This document shows positions 51,676 through 60,507 of a DNA stretch of 64,000 nucleotides, in pieces. Every line of letters starts with the position of its first letter. Position 1 is the first letter of the stretch. Position numbers and translations under genes: made by a program. The stretch is taken from NCBI RefSeq assembly GCF_042648805.1, contig NZ_JBHRXZ010000024.1, positions 186,001-250,000 on the forward strand, given 5' to 3'. The notes below the pieces were generated by a model. That model had not been told where the DNA came from. It was given only the letters and a program-made list of their open reading frames with translations, and did no database searches. The stretch is from Azomonas tarimensis (GTDB taxonomy: Bacteria; Pseudomonadota; Gammaproteobacteria; Pseudomonadales; Pseudomonadaceae).

Positions 51676-52827
51676 TCATACGTCTCGCAGCTTCTCGGTC
51701 GCCAGCATCAGGGTCTCTTCCCGCTTGGCGAAGCAGAAGCGCACCAGCCGCACGTCGCTCGGCGGTACCTGGTAGAACACCGAGATCGGGATACAGGCGA
51801 CCCCATGTTCACGGGTCAACCACTGCGCCATGGCGACATCGTCGAGGTCGGGCCTGATTTCCGAATAATCGGCCAGCTGAAAGTAGGTACCGGCTGCCGG
51901 GGTGAATCGAAAGCGAGACTGCGCCAGGCGTTCGCAGAACAGATCGCGCTTGGCCTGGTAGAAGCCAGGCAGCTCGCTTACATGCTCCGGATGCGCGGTC
52001 ATATAGTCGGCCAGCGCCCATTGCAGAGGTGTGACCGCGGTAAAGCTGACGTACTGGTGAACCTTGCGCATCTCGGCGGTGAGCATCGGCGGGGCGATCA
52101 GATAACCGGTTTTCCACCCGGTCACGTGATAGGTCTTGCCGAAAGAGCTGACAACGAAAGCCCTTGCGTAAAGCTCATCATGTCGCAGTACGCTGAAATG
52201 CTCGCGGCCGTCGAAGACAAGGTGCTCGTAAACCTCGTCGCTCAGCACCAAGACGTCTTCCCGATCACGCAGCAGCGCAGCCAGCCGGTCAAGGTCAACG
52301 CGACTCAGCAGTGCGCCGCTGGGGTTGTGCGGGCTATTGAGGATGACCAATCGGGTACGTGGCGAGAGCGCATCGGCCAGGCGTTGCCAATCGATGGCGA
52401 AGTCCGGAAGCTGCAGCGGCAGGTGCACGGCAGTACCGCCGGCCAGTTGCACCGAGGGCTCGTAGCTGTCGTAGCAGGGGTCGAAGATGATGACCTCGTC
52501 CCCGGGCCTTACCGTAGCCTGGATTGCACAGAAAATCGCCTGGGTCGCCCCGGGAGTAATGGTGACCTCGTCCTGCGCGCTCACCGTGCGTCCGTACAGG
52601 CTCTGAACCTTCATCGCCACCTGCTCGCGCAGAGCCGGCAGGCCAGTCATGGGAGCATACTGGTTTTGCCCGGCGAGGACATGCCGACCGACTCCGGCAA
52701 GGAGGAATTCCGGCGCGTCGAAATCCGGAAACCCCTGTGACAGGTTGATCGCCCCGGTATCCATCGCCAACTGCGACATCGTTGTGAAGATGGTGGTGCC
52801 GACGGAGGGCAGCTTGCTGGTGATCAT
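51676..52827 (-). CDS. Methionine (glutamine-type) aminotransferase, YbdL-like
   Basis: This 383-aa class I/II PLP aminotransferase has INLSQGFPDFDAPEFL, NQYAPMTGLPALREQVA, NSPHNPSGALL and the PLP lysine in VSSFGKTYHVTGWKTGYL. YbdL-type enzymes turn 2-oxo-4-methylthiobutyrate back to methionine. I chose ATG 52827 (MITSKLPSVGTTIF) by family start; ATG 52839 is also in frame. Next to yafV. Confidence 0.88.
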   Translation of the reverse strand: MITSKLPSVGTTIFTTMSQLAMDTGAINLSQGFPDFDAPEFLLAGVGRHVLAGQNQYAPMTGLPALREQVAMKVQSLYGRTVSAQDEVTITPGATQAIFCAIQATVRPGDEVIIFDPCYDSYEPSVQLAGGTAVHLPLQLPDFAIDWQRLADALSPRTRLVILNSPHNPSGALLSRVDLDRLAALLRDREDVLVLSDEVYEHLVFDGREHFSVLRHDELYARAFVVSSFGKTYHVTGWKTGYLIAPPMLTAEMRKVHQYVSFTAVTPLQWALADYMTAHPEHVSELPGFYQAKRDLFCERLAQSRFRFTPAAGTYFQLADYSEIRPDLDDVAMAQWLTREHGVACIPISVFYQVPPSDVRLVRFCFAKREETLMLATEKLRDV

Positions 52828-52866
52828 GGGACCGCTCATTGGAGGCTGGAGGCTGAAGACGGAACG

Positions 52867-52908
52867 AAAAAGCGCCTGCCCCTTCGTCCAGCGTCTTGCC
52901 TCAGCGCT
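52867..52908 (-). terminator. Probable terminator after der
   Basis: On the minus strand an AGCGC-TG/CA-G-GCGCT stem with a long loop ends in TTTTT, shortly past the der stop. The stem has a bulge, so the call is moderate. Confidence 0.5.
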
Positions 52909-52916
52909 GTTGGTCT

Positions 52917-54386
52917 CTAGCGCTTCTTGTCCCTGCGCTTCTTTTCCGCTTTCTTGTGGTGGCTCATCAGGCGGCGCTTCTTGTTCACCTGGCGCTCGGT
53001 GAGCTTGTTCTTGTTGCCCTCGTAAGGGTTTTCGCCGCCCTTGTATTCGATGCGGATTGGCGTACCAACAAGCTTGAGCACTCGCCGATAGGTGTTTTCC
53101 AGGTAGCGAGAATAGGACTTGGGCACCGCCTCGACCTGGTTGCCATGGATCACGATCAGCGGCGGGTTGGCCCCCCCGAGGTGGGCGTAGCGCAGCTTGA
53201 TGCGGCGACCATTGACCAGCGGCGGCTGATGTTCCTGGACCGCATCTTCGAGAATCTGCGTGAGTCGGTTGGTTGGCCAGCGCGTGACGGCCGATGTGAA
53301 GGCAGCTTGCACCGACTTGTACAGGTGCCCGACGCCGGTACCGTGCAGAGCCGAGATGAAATGCACGTCCGCGAAATTGACGAAGAACAGCCGCCGTTCG
53401 AGTTCGGTCTTGACGTAGTCGCGCTCACCCGGCTGCATGCCATCCCACTTGTTCAGCGCGATCACCAGTGCCCGGCCGGTTTCCAGCACGAAGCCCAGCA
53501 GGTTCAAGTCGTGCTCGACCACCCCCTCCCGGGCATCCATGACGAACACCACCACGTTGGCGTCCTGGATCGCCTGCAGCGTCTTGACCACCGAGAACTT
53601 TTCGACAGCCTCGAAGATCTTGCCCCGACGCCGGACCCCGGCGGTATCGATCAGGGTGTACTTCTCGTCACCGCGCTCGAACGGAATGTAGATGCTGTCA
53701 CGGGTGGTTCCGGCCTGGTCATAGACGATCACCCGGTCCTCTCCGAGCATCCGGTTGACCAGCGTAGACTTGCCCACGTTGGGCCGCCCGATGATGGCGA
53801 TCTTGATGCCGTCCTTTTCGTCGGGACCGGGGGTTCGCCTGGGTTGGCCGTCCCCGGCCGCCGGTTCGACGTCCTCGGGCTCTTCGACCTCGTCACGCGG
53901 GAATACCCCCAGCGCCGCCTCGAGCATCGCCTGGATGCCACGGCCGTGCGCCGCCGATACCGGCAGAGCGTCGCCGAGGCCCAGCGGACTGAACTCGGCC
54001 CTGGCGATTTCGGGGTCTACCGTGTCGACCTTGTTGGCAAGCACGAAACAACGCTTGTTACGCTTGCGCAGGTGCTCGCCGATCATCTGATCGGTAGGCG
54101 TCAGCCCATCTCGTGAATCGACCAGGAACAAGACGGCATCGGCCTCCTCGATAGCCTGCAACGACTGCTCGGCCATCTTCGCGTCGATACCTTCCTCGTC
54201 ACCGGACAGTCCGCCGGTATCGATCAGGATGTAGGTACGTCCCTGCCATTTGGCTTCGCCATACTGACGATCACGCGTGAGTCCGGAGTACTCGGCCACG
54301 ATGGCATCACGGCTCTTGGTGAGACGGTTGAACATGGTGGACTTGCCGACGTTCGGCCGCCCCACCAGGGCAATTACGGGAACCAT
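52917..54386 (-). CDS. der: Ribosome biogenesis GTPase Der (EngA)
   Basis: Der is a double-domain GTPase needed for 50S assembly. The 489-aa protein has G1 motifs GRPNVGKST (9-17) and a second IGRPNVGKSTLVNRML, DTAG-type boxes (DTGGLSG and DTAGVRRRG), NKxD in ANKVDTVD and NKWD, and a KH-like C-terminal domain ending in a very basic tail (KKAEKKRRDKKR). ATG 54386; the reading to 54437 is leader sequence. Confidence 0.97.
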   Translation of the reverse strand: MVPVIALVGRPNVGKSTMFNRLTKSRDAIVAEYSGLTRDRQYGEAKWQGRTYILIDTGGLSGDEEGIDAKMAEQSLQAIEEADAVLFLVDSRDGLTPTDQMIGEHLRKRNKRCFVLANKVDTVDPEIARAEFSPLGLGDALPVSAAHGRGIQAMLEAALGVFPRDEVEEPEDVEPAAGDGQPRRTPGPDEKDGIKIAIIGRPNVGKSTLVNRMLGEDRVIVYDQAGTTRDSIYIPFERGDEKYTLIDTAGVRRRGKIFEAVEKFSVVKTLQAIQDANVVVFVMDAREGVVEHDLNLLGFVLETGRALVIALNKWDGMQPGERDYVKTELERRLFFVNFADVHFISALHGTGVGHLYKSVQAAFTSAVTRWPTNRLTQILEDAVQEHQPPLVNGRRIKLRYAHLGGANPPLIVIHGNQVEAVPKSYSRYLENTYRRVLKLVGTPIRIEYKGGENPYEGNKNKLTERQVNKKRRLMSHHKKAEKKRRDKKR

Positions 54387-54402
54387 TCGGCTCTCCAGAA
54401 CA

Positions 54403-54435
54403 GAAAACACAAAGGCCGCTGCTGTGGCAGCGGCC
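54403..54435 (-). terminator. Hairpin terminator or attenuator between bamB and der
   Basis: A perfect 9-bp stem GGCCGCTGC/GCAGCGGCC with a CACA loop on the minus strand is followed by TTTGTGTTTT. It lies between bamB and der inside a same-strand run. Confidence 0.65.
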
Positions 54436-54472
54436 AAACCAGTGGAGACTTCGCGCCGGCTAGCGGCGGCGA

Positions 54473-55618
54473 TCAGTCCCCGCTATCGATGGTCAGCGCA
54501 ACCAGCTTGCCGTCGTTGCCGAAAGCATAGAGCCAATCGCCCTCGACGACAGGTCGAACACGAACCCCGGCACGATCGATGCGCTCGCGGGCTACAAAAC
54601 GCCCGTCGACCTGACTCAGAAAGTGCAGGTAGCCATCGCGATCGCCCACCGCCAGGTAGCTCGACAGCACCGCCGGCGCGGAAAGCTCGCGACGTGCCAG
54701 TCCGTCATTGCTCCAGAGAATGGTCGTGGAGCGCTCGTCGATGCCCAGCACCGCACCGTCAGCCTGGCTGACGTAGACACTGCCATAACCCTGCGACAGG
54801 CCGACGTGGCTCGATGCGTCACGCTGCCAGAGTACGCGCCCGCTTTGCACATCCAGCGCGGCCACGCGGCCCTGGTAGGTCACCACATAAAGGGTACTAC
54901 CGGAAAGCAGCATCTCACCATCGATGTCGACCACCCGCTCCAGCTCGGAACGCCCCTGGGGGATGGCAACGCGCTGCTCCCAGATCGGCAGGCCACGCTG
55001 GGTTTCCACCGCCACCACCCGTCCGCTGGAAAGTCCGGCGATGGCCAGCTGATTGGTCAGCAGTGGCGCACTGGTACCGCGCAAGGTGAGTACCGCCGGC
55101 GAGTTGTCGAGACTCCAGCGTTGGGCGCCGGTGTCCATGTCCAGGGCAACCAGGCGATCATCCTGGGTCTGCACCAGCACGATGTCACCGTTGATCGCGG
55201 GCGGCGACAGCACTTCGCTGAGCACCTGGCTACGCCAGCGCTCACTGCCGTCTGCCACATCGAGCGCGATCACCTCACCGTTCAGGGTACCCAGCAGGAT
55301 CAGCCCGAAGCCGACGCCAACACCGCCGGAGACCGGCTCGTCGAGGTTCTGCCGCCAGTTCACCTTTCCGCTGAAGCGGTCGATCGACTGCACCCGGCCA
55401 CGGACATCGGCGGCAAGGATCTCGTCGCCATATACGACCGGCACCAGCATGTTGTAGGTATCGCCCTGGCCAGCGCCGACCGAGCGGGTCCACTGCTTCT
55501 GCAAACGTATTTCGGCATCGAATGCCGGCAGAGGCGCCGGCCCGGGCTCGGTGCTCTTGCTGCTGCAACCGGTGGCCAATATCGCCATGGCGAGTAACGC
55601 GACTATCTTGCTACGCAT
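54473..55618 (-). CDS. bamB: Outer membrane assembly lipoprotein BamB
   Basis: BamB is a beta-propeller lipoprotein that helps BamA fold outer-membrane proteins. The 381-aa protein has a signal peptide with lipobox ATGC (MAILATGCSS), then eight-bladed PQQ-like repeats with recurring W (GKVNWRQNLDEPV, GSERWRSQVLSE, GAQRWSLDN, GRVLWQRDASS). ATG 55618; four bases after the yfgM-like gene. Confidence 0.95.
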   Translation of the reverse strand: MRSKIVALLAMAILATGCSSKSTEPGPAPLPAFDAEIRLQKQWTRSVGAGQGDTYNMLVPVVYGDEILAADVRGRVQSIDRFSGKVNWRQNLDEPVSGGVGVGFGLILLGTLNGEVIALDVADGSERWRSQVLSEVLSPPAINGDIVLVQTQDDRLVALDMDTGAQRWSLDNSPAVLTLRGTSAPLLTNQLAIAGLSSGRVVAVETQRGLPIWEQRVAIPQGRSELERVVDIDGEMLLSGSTLYVVTYQGRVAALDVQSGRVLWQRDASSHVGLSQGYGSVYVSQADGAVLGIDERSTTILWSNDGLARRELSAPAVLSSYLAVGDRDGYLHFLSQVDGRFVARERIDRAGVRVRPVVEGDWLYAFGNDGKLVALTIDSGD

Positions 55619-55622
55619 CAGA

Positions 55623-56264
55623 TCACGCCTCTTCTCGGGCCAGGTCGTCGACCTTCATTTGCAACGCACCGACGGCAGCGTCGGGCGCCTGGGATTCCAT
55701 GGCCTTCACATAGGCGGCACGGGCTCGCTCTTCCTGTCCGAGCTGAAGCAGCAGGTCTCCACGGATCTCTTCACGGCTGGCGCGGAAGAACTCAGCGGCT
55801 TCGCCGTCGATCAAGGCCAGCCCCTGCTCCGCCTGCCCTTGTGCAGCCAGGACCAGGGCCAGACGCTGTCGAGACAGCTCTTCCAGCGTGTCGTCGGCCG
55901 GTGCGTCGACCACGGCACGCAGCTCGCTGGCAGCGTCTTCCAGGCGACCCTCGTCGACCGCGACCTTGGCCAGCAACAGGCGACCGTACTGGGCGTAATG
56001 GCTGCGGCCATGATCATCCTTGAGCCTATTGCCCAGGCGCACGATTTCCGCAGTGTTCGGCTGGCCGTCGTCCAGAACCCGGGTCAGCAATTCCTGATAG
56101 AGCACCGAGCCACTTTGCGCCTGGTTCGCCTGGTGCCGCTGCCAACCCTGCCAGCCGAACACCAGGACCAGCGCCAGGACGGCGCCGACCAGGAGCGGCA
56201 TGCCGTTACGCTGCCACCAATCCTTGATCTGCGCGAGTTGTTCGTCATCACTACCCGAGGCCAC
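55623..56264 (-). CDS. yfgM: YfgM-family tetratricopeptide membrane protein
   Basis: This 213-aa protein has one transmembrane helix (GMPLLVGAVLALVLVFGW, about 21-38) after an acidic start, then a TPR-like helical periplasmic part. In E. coli YfgM binds PpiD at the Sec translocon. GTG 56264 has AGGAG six bases upstream. It lies between hisS and bamB, as in most gammaproteobacteria. Confidence 0.92.
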   Translation of the reverse strand: MASGSDDEQLAQIKDWWQRNGMPLLVGAVLALVLVFGWQGWQRHQANQAQSGSVLYQELLTRVLDDGQPNTAEIVRLGNRLKDDHGRSHYAQYGRLLLAKVAVDEGRLEDAASELRAVVDAPADDTLEELSRQRLALVLAAQGQAEQGLALIDGEAAEFFRASREEIRGDLLLQLGQEERARAAYVKAMESQAPDAAVGALQMKVDDLAREEA

Positions 56265-56279
56265 GCGGTGCTCCTTAAC

Positions 56280-57590
56280 TCAATGATTCGCTTGTGTTTG
56301 TTTGACGTCTTCGAGGCAATTGACGAGCACGGCCGGCAGGTCTGCCCAGGCCACTCGCTGCTGATCGCCCTCTTCACGTAACGGCTTGAGGCCCACTACC
56401 TGGGCGGCGAGCTCGTCGTCACCGAGGATCAGCGCGTAGCGCGCGCCACTCTTGTCGGCCTTCTTGAACTGACTCTTGAAACTGCCGGCGCCGGAATTAA
56501 GCCACAGACGCAAGCCCGAAAGCGACTCGCGCAACTGCTCGGACAACGTCAGCGCGGCCAGTTCTGCAGCCTCGCCGAAGGTGCAGACATAAACCTGTGG
56601 CGCCTTGCCAAGTGATTCCGGCACTTGCCCGAGCGTTTCCAGCAGCAGCACCAGGCGTTCGACCCCCATGGCGAACCCAACGCCGGGAGTGGGTTTGCCG
56701 CCAAACTGGGACACCAGGCCATCGTAGCGACCGCCGGCACAGACGGTACCTTGTGCGCCCAGCTTGTCGGTCACCCACTCGAAGACGGTGCGGCCATAGT
56801 AATCGAGTCCGCGTACCAGCTTGGGGTTGATCTCGTAGGCGATGCCTGCCGCATCGAGTCGAGCCTTCAGGCCCTCGAAATGCGCCCGTGACTCTGGGTC
56901 GAGGTAATCTGCCAGGGTCGGCGCATCGGCCAGCAGCGCCTGGGTCTGGGCATTCTTGCTGTCAAGGATCCGCAGCGGATTGCTGGTGAGCCTGCGCTGG
57001 CTATCCTCGTCGAGCTGGTCGAAGCGCGCCTCCAGGTACGCCACCAGCGCATCCCTATAGGCGGCGCGAGCCTCGCTGGAGCCGAGACTGTTGAGCTGCA
57101 GCGCCACCGCATCCTGAACGCCCAGGGCGCGCCACAGGCGGGCTGTGAGGACGATCAGCTCGGCGTCGATATCCGGTCCGGGGAGGTTGAACACCTCCAC
57201 CCCGATCTGGTGGAACTGGCGGTAGCGGCCTTTCTGCGGCTTCTCGTAGCGAAACATCGGCCCGGTGTACCAGAGCTTCTGCACCTGCCCCCCCCCGGTA
57301 AGCCCGTGCTCGAGCACCGCCCGCACGCAGCCGGCGGTGCCTTCGGGACGCAGGGTCAGTGATTCTTCGTTGCGATCGAGAAAGGTGTACATCTCCTTAT
57401 CGACCACGTCGGTGCCTTCACCGATACCGCGAGCGAAGAGTTCCGTGAACTCAAGCATGGGCAAGCGGATCTCGTGATAACCATAGCCATCGAGCAGGTC
57501 CGCGAAGGTGCGCTCCAGATATCGCCAGGTAGGCGTCTGCGCGGGCAGGATGTCGTTCATGCCACGGATGGCTTGCAGGGTCTTGCTCAT
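56280..57590 (-). CDS. hisS: Histidyl-tRNA synthetase
   Basis: HisRS charges tRNA-His. The 436-aa class II synthetase has the motif 1 region, motif 2 FRYEKPQKGRYRQFHQIGVE, the histidine loop LVRGLDYYGRTVFEW and motif 3 in GVGFAMGVERLVLLLE, plus a C-terminal anticodon domain. ATG 57590, following ispG by 16 bases. Confidence 0.98.
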   Translation of the reverse strand: MSKTLQAIRGMNDILPAQTPTWRYLERTFADLLDGYGYHEIRLPMLEFTELFARGIGEGTDVVDKEMYTFLDRNEESLTLRPEGTAGCVRAVLEHGLTGGGQVQKLWYTGPMFRYEKPQKGRYRQFHQIGVEVFNLPGPDIDAELIVLTARLWRALGVQDAVALQLNSLGSSEARAAYRDALVAYLEARFDQLDEDSQRRLTSNPLRILDSKNAQTQALLADAPTLADYLDPESRAHFEGLKARLDAAGIAYEINPKLVRGLDYYGRTVFEWVTDKLGAQGTVCAGGRYDGLVSQFGGKPTPGVGFAMGVERLVLLLETLGQVPESLGKAPQVYVCTFGEAAELAALTLSEQLRESLSGLRLWLNSGAGSFKSQFKKADKSGARYALILGDDELAAQVVGLKPLREEGDQQRVAWADLPAVLVNCLEDVKQTQANH

Positions 57591-57606
57591 GCGGTTCCTT
57601 AAACGA

Positions 57607-58725
57607 TCAGCTGCGCACGATCAGCGCGGCATCGGCTTCGGCCTTCTCGGCCGCCTTGCGACGGATCAGCGCCTCGAGTTCTGCCACCAGATGTTCATTG
57701 TCGAGCTTCTGGGCAGGTTTGCCGTCGATGTAGACGAGGTTGTTGGGTGTGCCACCGGTCAGCCCGATGTGGGCCTCCTTGGCTTCGCCCGGGCCGTTGA
57801 CCACGCAGCCGATCACGGCCACGTCCATGGGCACCAGCAGGTCGTCGAGACGTCCTTCAAGCTCGTTCATGGTTTTCACCACGTCGAAGTTCTGCCGCGA
57901 GCAGCTCGGGCAAGCGATGAAGTTGATCCCGCGTGAGCGCAGGCGCAGCGATTTGAGGATGTCGAAACCGACCTTGATCTCCTCGACCGGATCGGCCGCC
58001 AGAGAGACGCGCAGGGTATCACCGATGCCCTCGGCGAGCAGCATGCCCAGGCCGACAGCTGATTTGACGGTGCCCGAACGCAGGCCGCCCGCTTCGGTGA
58101 TACCCAGATGCAGCGGCTGTTCGATCTGCGCCGCCAGGAGACGATACGCCGCCACCGCCATGAACACATCGGAGGCCTTCACGCTCACCTTGAAGTCGTG
58201 GAAATCGAGGCGATCGAGGTGCTCCACATGACGCAGGGCCGATTCCACCAGCGCTTGCGGGGTGGGCTCGCCGTATTTTTTCTGCAGGTCCTTTTCGAGC
58301 GAGCCCGCATTGACCCCGATACGGATAGGGATGCCCTTGTCGCGCGCTGCCTCGACCACTGCCCGTACGCGATCCTCGCGGCCGATATTGCCCGGATTGA
58401 TCCTCAGGCAGTCGACGCCCAGTTCAGCCACCCGCAGTGCAATCTGGTAGTCGAAGTGGATATCGGCCACCAGCGGTACCTGCACCCGCTGCTTGATCCG
58501 GCCGAATGCCTCCGCTGCCTCCATCGAAGGGACCGAAACCCGCACGATGTCGGCACCGGCATTTTCCAGCTGCTGGATCTGGGCGACAGTAGCGTCGACG
58601 TCGCAAGTTTCGGTATTGGTCATGCTCTGCACGCTGATCGGCGCGTCGCCACCAACCGGCACCTTGCCGACCCATATCTTGCGTGACTGTCGGCGCTTGA
58701 TGGGGGATTCAGAATGCATGCTCAC
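57607..58725 (-). CDS. ispG: 4-hydroxy-3-methylbut-2-enyl diphosphate synthase
   Basis: IspG (GcpE) is the 4Fe-4S enzyme of the MEP isoprenoid path. The 372-aa protein has VPVGGDAPISVQSMTNT, RINPGNIG, and cluster cysteines in CPSCSRQNFD and VIGCVVNGPGEA. The GTG at 58725 forms a GTGA overlap with rodZ; ATG 58719, two codons in, is also possible. Confidence 0.97.
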   Translation of the reverse strand: MSMHSESPIKRRQSRKIWVGKVPVGGDAPISVQSMTNTETCDVDATVAQIQQLENAGADIVRVSVPSMEAAEAFGRIKQRVQVPLVADIHFDYQIALRVAELGVDCLRINPGNIGREDRVRAVVEAARDKGIPIRIGVNAGSLEKDLQKKYGEPTPQALVESALRHVEHLDRLDFHDFKVSVKASDVFMAVAAYRLLAAQIEQPLHLGITEAGGLRSGTVKSAVGLGMLLAEGIGDTLRVSLAADPVEEIKVGFDILKSLRLRSRGINFIACPSCSRQNFDVVKTMNELEGRLDDLLVPMDVAVIGCVVNGPGEAKEAHIGLTGGTPNNLVYIDGKPAQKLDNEHLVAELEALIRRKAAEKAEADAALIVRS

Positions 58726-59738
58726 CGTCCGAGTTGAAAACGCGCCGTTTCACCTCGCCGGTAAGGCGCAAGATCGACGGCGTTGCCGTTGTAGATGACT
58801 TCGACACCGCGGGCAAAGCCCAGCACCACACTGAACGGGGGCTGCCCCTGCAATACCCTGACCATCCCCGAGGGGACCAGCGCATTGAGCAACACGGTAC
58901 CGTCCGCGGCGGTTACCCGCGTCCAGCATTCGGCGGAAAAGCGAAGCTCGAGTGACGCCAGGCTGCTGTCTTCTCCAGCCGCGTCGGTGACGGTCGGCAC
59001 GACAGGTGCCTCGACCGCAGGTGGCAGCGCGACGGGCGCAGCTTCGGCGGCGATCGCCGAAGGCTCGGCCAGGGCTTCGCCGGCTTCGTCGAGCGCGGCC
59101 GGCGCCTGCTCCCCGGCGCCGGCCGTGGCGCCTTCGAGGCTGGATCCGCCGAGCTCGTCAGGCATGGCTACGGCTGGATCCATCGGTGCCTGGGGCGCGA
59201 CACGAGCGTCAATGACGGCCATGTCTTCGGGTTCGTCCAGCGGATGAATCTGGGTGGTACCGTCGGCACCCTCGACCTCTATGTGACCCATCTCCGCGGG
59301 GGACTGCTCGTAGGGCAGCGGCGCCCGGCTGTCCTGCCAGACGAGGAAGCCCAGGACCCCCAGGCCCACCAGGAGAAGAAAACTGAAAAACCGCAGGCCG
59401 AGCGCCGACAGGCGCACCGGTTCATCGATTCGCCCGAGCGCCTGGACCCGACTGCCGGATGCATCGGCACCGCTGTAACGGTCGAACTCCAGCACCAGCC
59501 GCGCCTGGTCCAGCCCAAGTAGCTTGGCGTAGGCGCGCACGTAGCCCCGGGCGAAGGTGTGGCCTGGCAGCGACGAAAAGTCGCCAGCCTCGATCTGGGA
59601 TAGCGCGCGCTCGGACAGATTGAGCTGCAAGGACACGACCGACAATGGCAGGCCCTGGGCCTCCCGAGCCTCACGCAAGGTATCGCCCGGATTGACCGCG
59701 CCCGCCGCGTTCGTCATATCAGATGGCGGTGGGGTCAT
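58722..59738 (-). CDS. rodZ: Cytoskeletal protein RodZ
   Basis: RodZ links MreB to the membrane and sets rod shape. The 338-aa protein has an N-terminal Xre-type HTH (about 15-85: LREAREAQGLPLSVVSLQLN), a transmembrane helix (FFSFLLLVGLGVLGFLVW, about 116-133), an Ala/Pro/Glu-rich linker and a C-terminal DUF4115 beta domain (RFSAECWTRVTAADG). ATG 59738 overlaps pilW (ATGA). Confidence 0.94.
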   Translation of the reverse strand: MTPPPSDMTNAAGAVNPGDTLREAREAQGLPLSVVSLQLNLSERALSQIEAGDFSSLPGHTFARGYVRAYAKLLGLDQARLVLEFDRYSGADASGSRVQALGRIDEPVRLSALGLRFFSFLLLVGLGVLGFLVWQDSRAPLPYEQSPAEMGHIEVEGADGTTQIHPLDEPEDMAVIDARVAPQAPMDPAVAMPDELGGSSLEGATAGAGEQAPAALDEAGEALAEPSAIAAEAAPVALPPAVEAPVVPTVTDAAGEDSSLASLELRFSAECWTRVTAADGTVLLNALVPSGMVRVLQGQPPFSVVLGFARGVEVIYNGNAVDLAPYRRGETARFQLGR

Positions 59739-60490
59739 TGGTGCTCCGAAAGGTAGGTCTTGTATTCCGCCGAAGCGGGATAGAGGCGTCGCAACTGCAA
59801 GGCGAAGCTGGCGCCACGGTCGACTTCATCGAACACTTCGGCCAGGCGTATGCCGAGCAACAGGCTGCGCGGCGTGTGTGGGGCCATGGCGATGTAATTC
59901 TCGTAATAGCGCCTGGCCGGTACATATTCCCGATCCTCGTAGGCCATGCTCGCCAGTTCGAGCAGCGCCGCGGGCCGGCGGCTGTCCAGGCGCAGCGCCC
60001 GATTGAAGTGCGCCTGGGACTGGTCACGCATTCCAAGGCGCTGTGCAGTCAGACCGAGATTTTCGAACACGCGAGAGCGCTCGACATACATGGTGTCTTC
60101 CGCAGCCTGCTGGAAGCGCTCGTAGGCATCCTTGAAACGCCCCTGTTCAAACAGGAAGCTTCCATAGTTGTTGAGGATACGGGCATCGCGTGACTGGGCC
60201 AGGGCGGAACGAAAATGGCGGTCGGCCAGTTCCGGCTCCATTTCTGCCTGAAACACCAGCGCCAAGGCGGCATGCGCATCTGCGCTGCGCGGATCGAGCT
60301 CCAGCGCCCTGCCCAATGGCTGCTTGGCGCGGGCCGTTTCGCCCTGCTGCAGGTAGCCGATGCCCAGCTGGACGAAAGCATCGCGGGCGTCGTTACGCCC
60401 TTCGGGTGTACGGGTTGGATCGATTTTGCCCGACGACACGCAGCCCGCCAGAAAGCACAACAACAGCGGCAGCGCCAAACGCAAACTCAT
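59735..60490 (-). CDS. pilW: Type IV pilus biogenesis/stability lipoprotein PilW (PilF)
   Basis: This 251-aa TPR lipoprotein (lipobox in LLCFLAGCVSS) is the pilotin that helps the PilQ secretin reach the outer membrane and form. TPR-type repeats run from about 40 to 230 (FVQLGIGYLQQGETARAKQPL, ADAHAALALVFQAEMEPELA and so on). Called PilF in P. aeruginosa. ATG 60490; it follows rlmN by 17 bases. Confidence 0.94.
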   Translation of the reverse strand: MSLRLALPLLLCFLAGCVSSGKIDPTRTPEGRNDARDAFVQLGIGYLQQGETARAKQPLGRALELDPRSADAHAALALVFQAEMEPELADRHFRSALAQSRDARILNNYGSFLFEQGRFKDAYERFQQAAEDTMYVERSRVFENLGLTAQRLGMRDQSQAHFNRALRLDSRRPAALLELASMAYEDREYVPARRYYENYIAMAPHTPRSLLLGIRLAEVFDEVDRGASFALQLRRLYPASAEYKTYLSEHQ

Positions 60491-60507
60491 GACTTACCCT
60501 CGAACCA

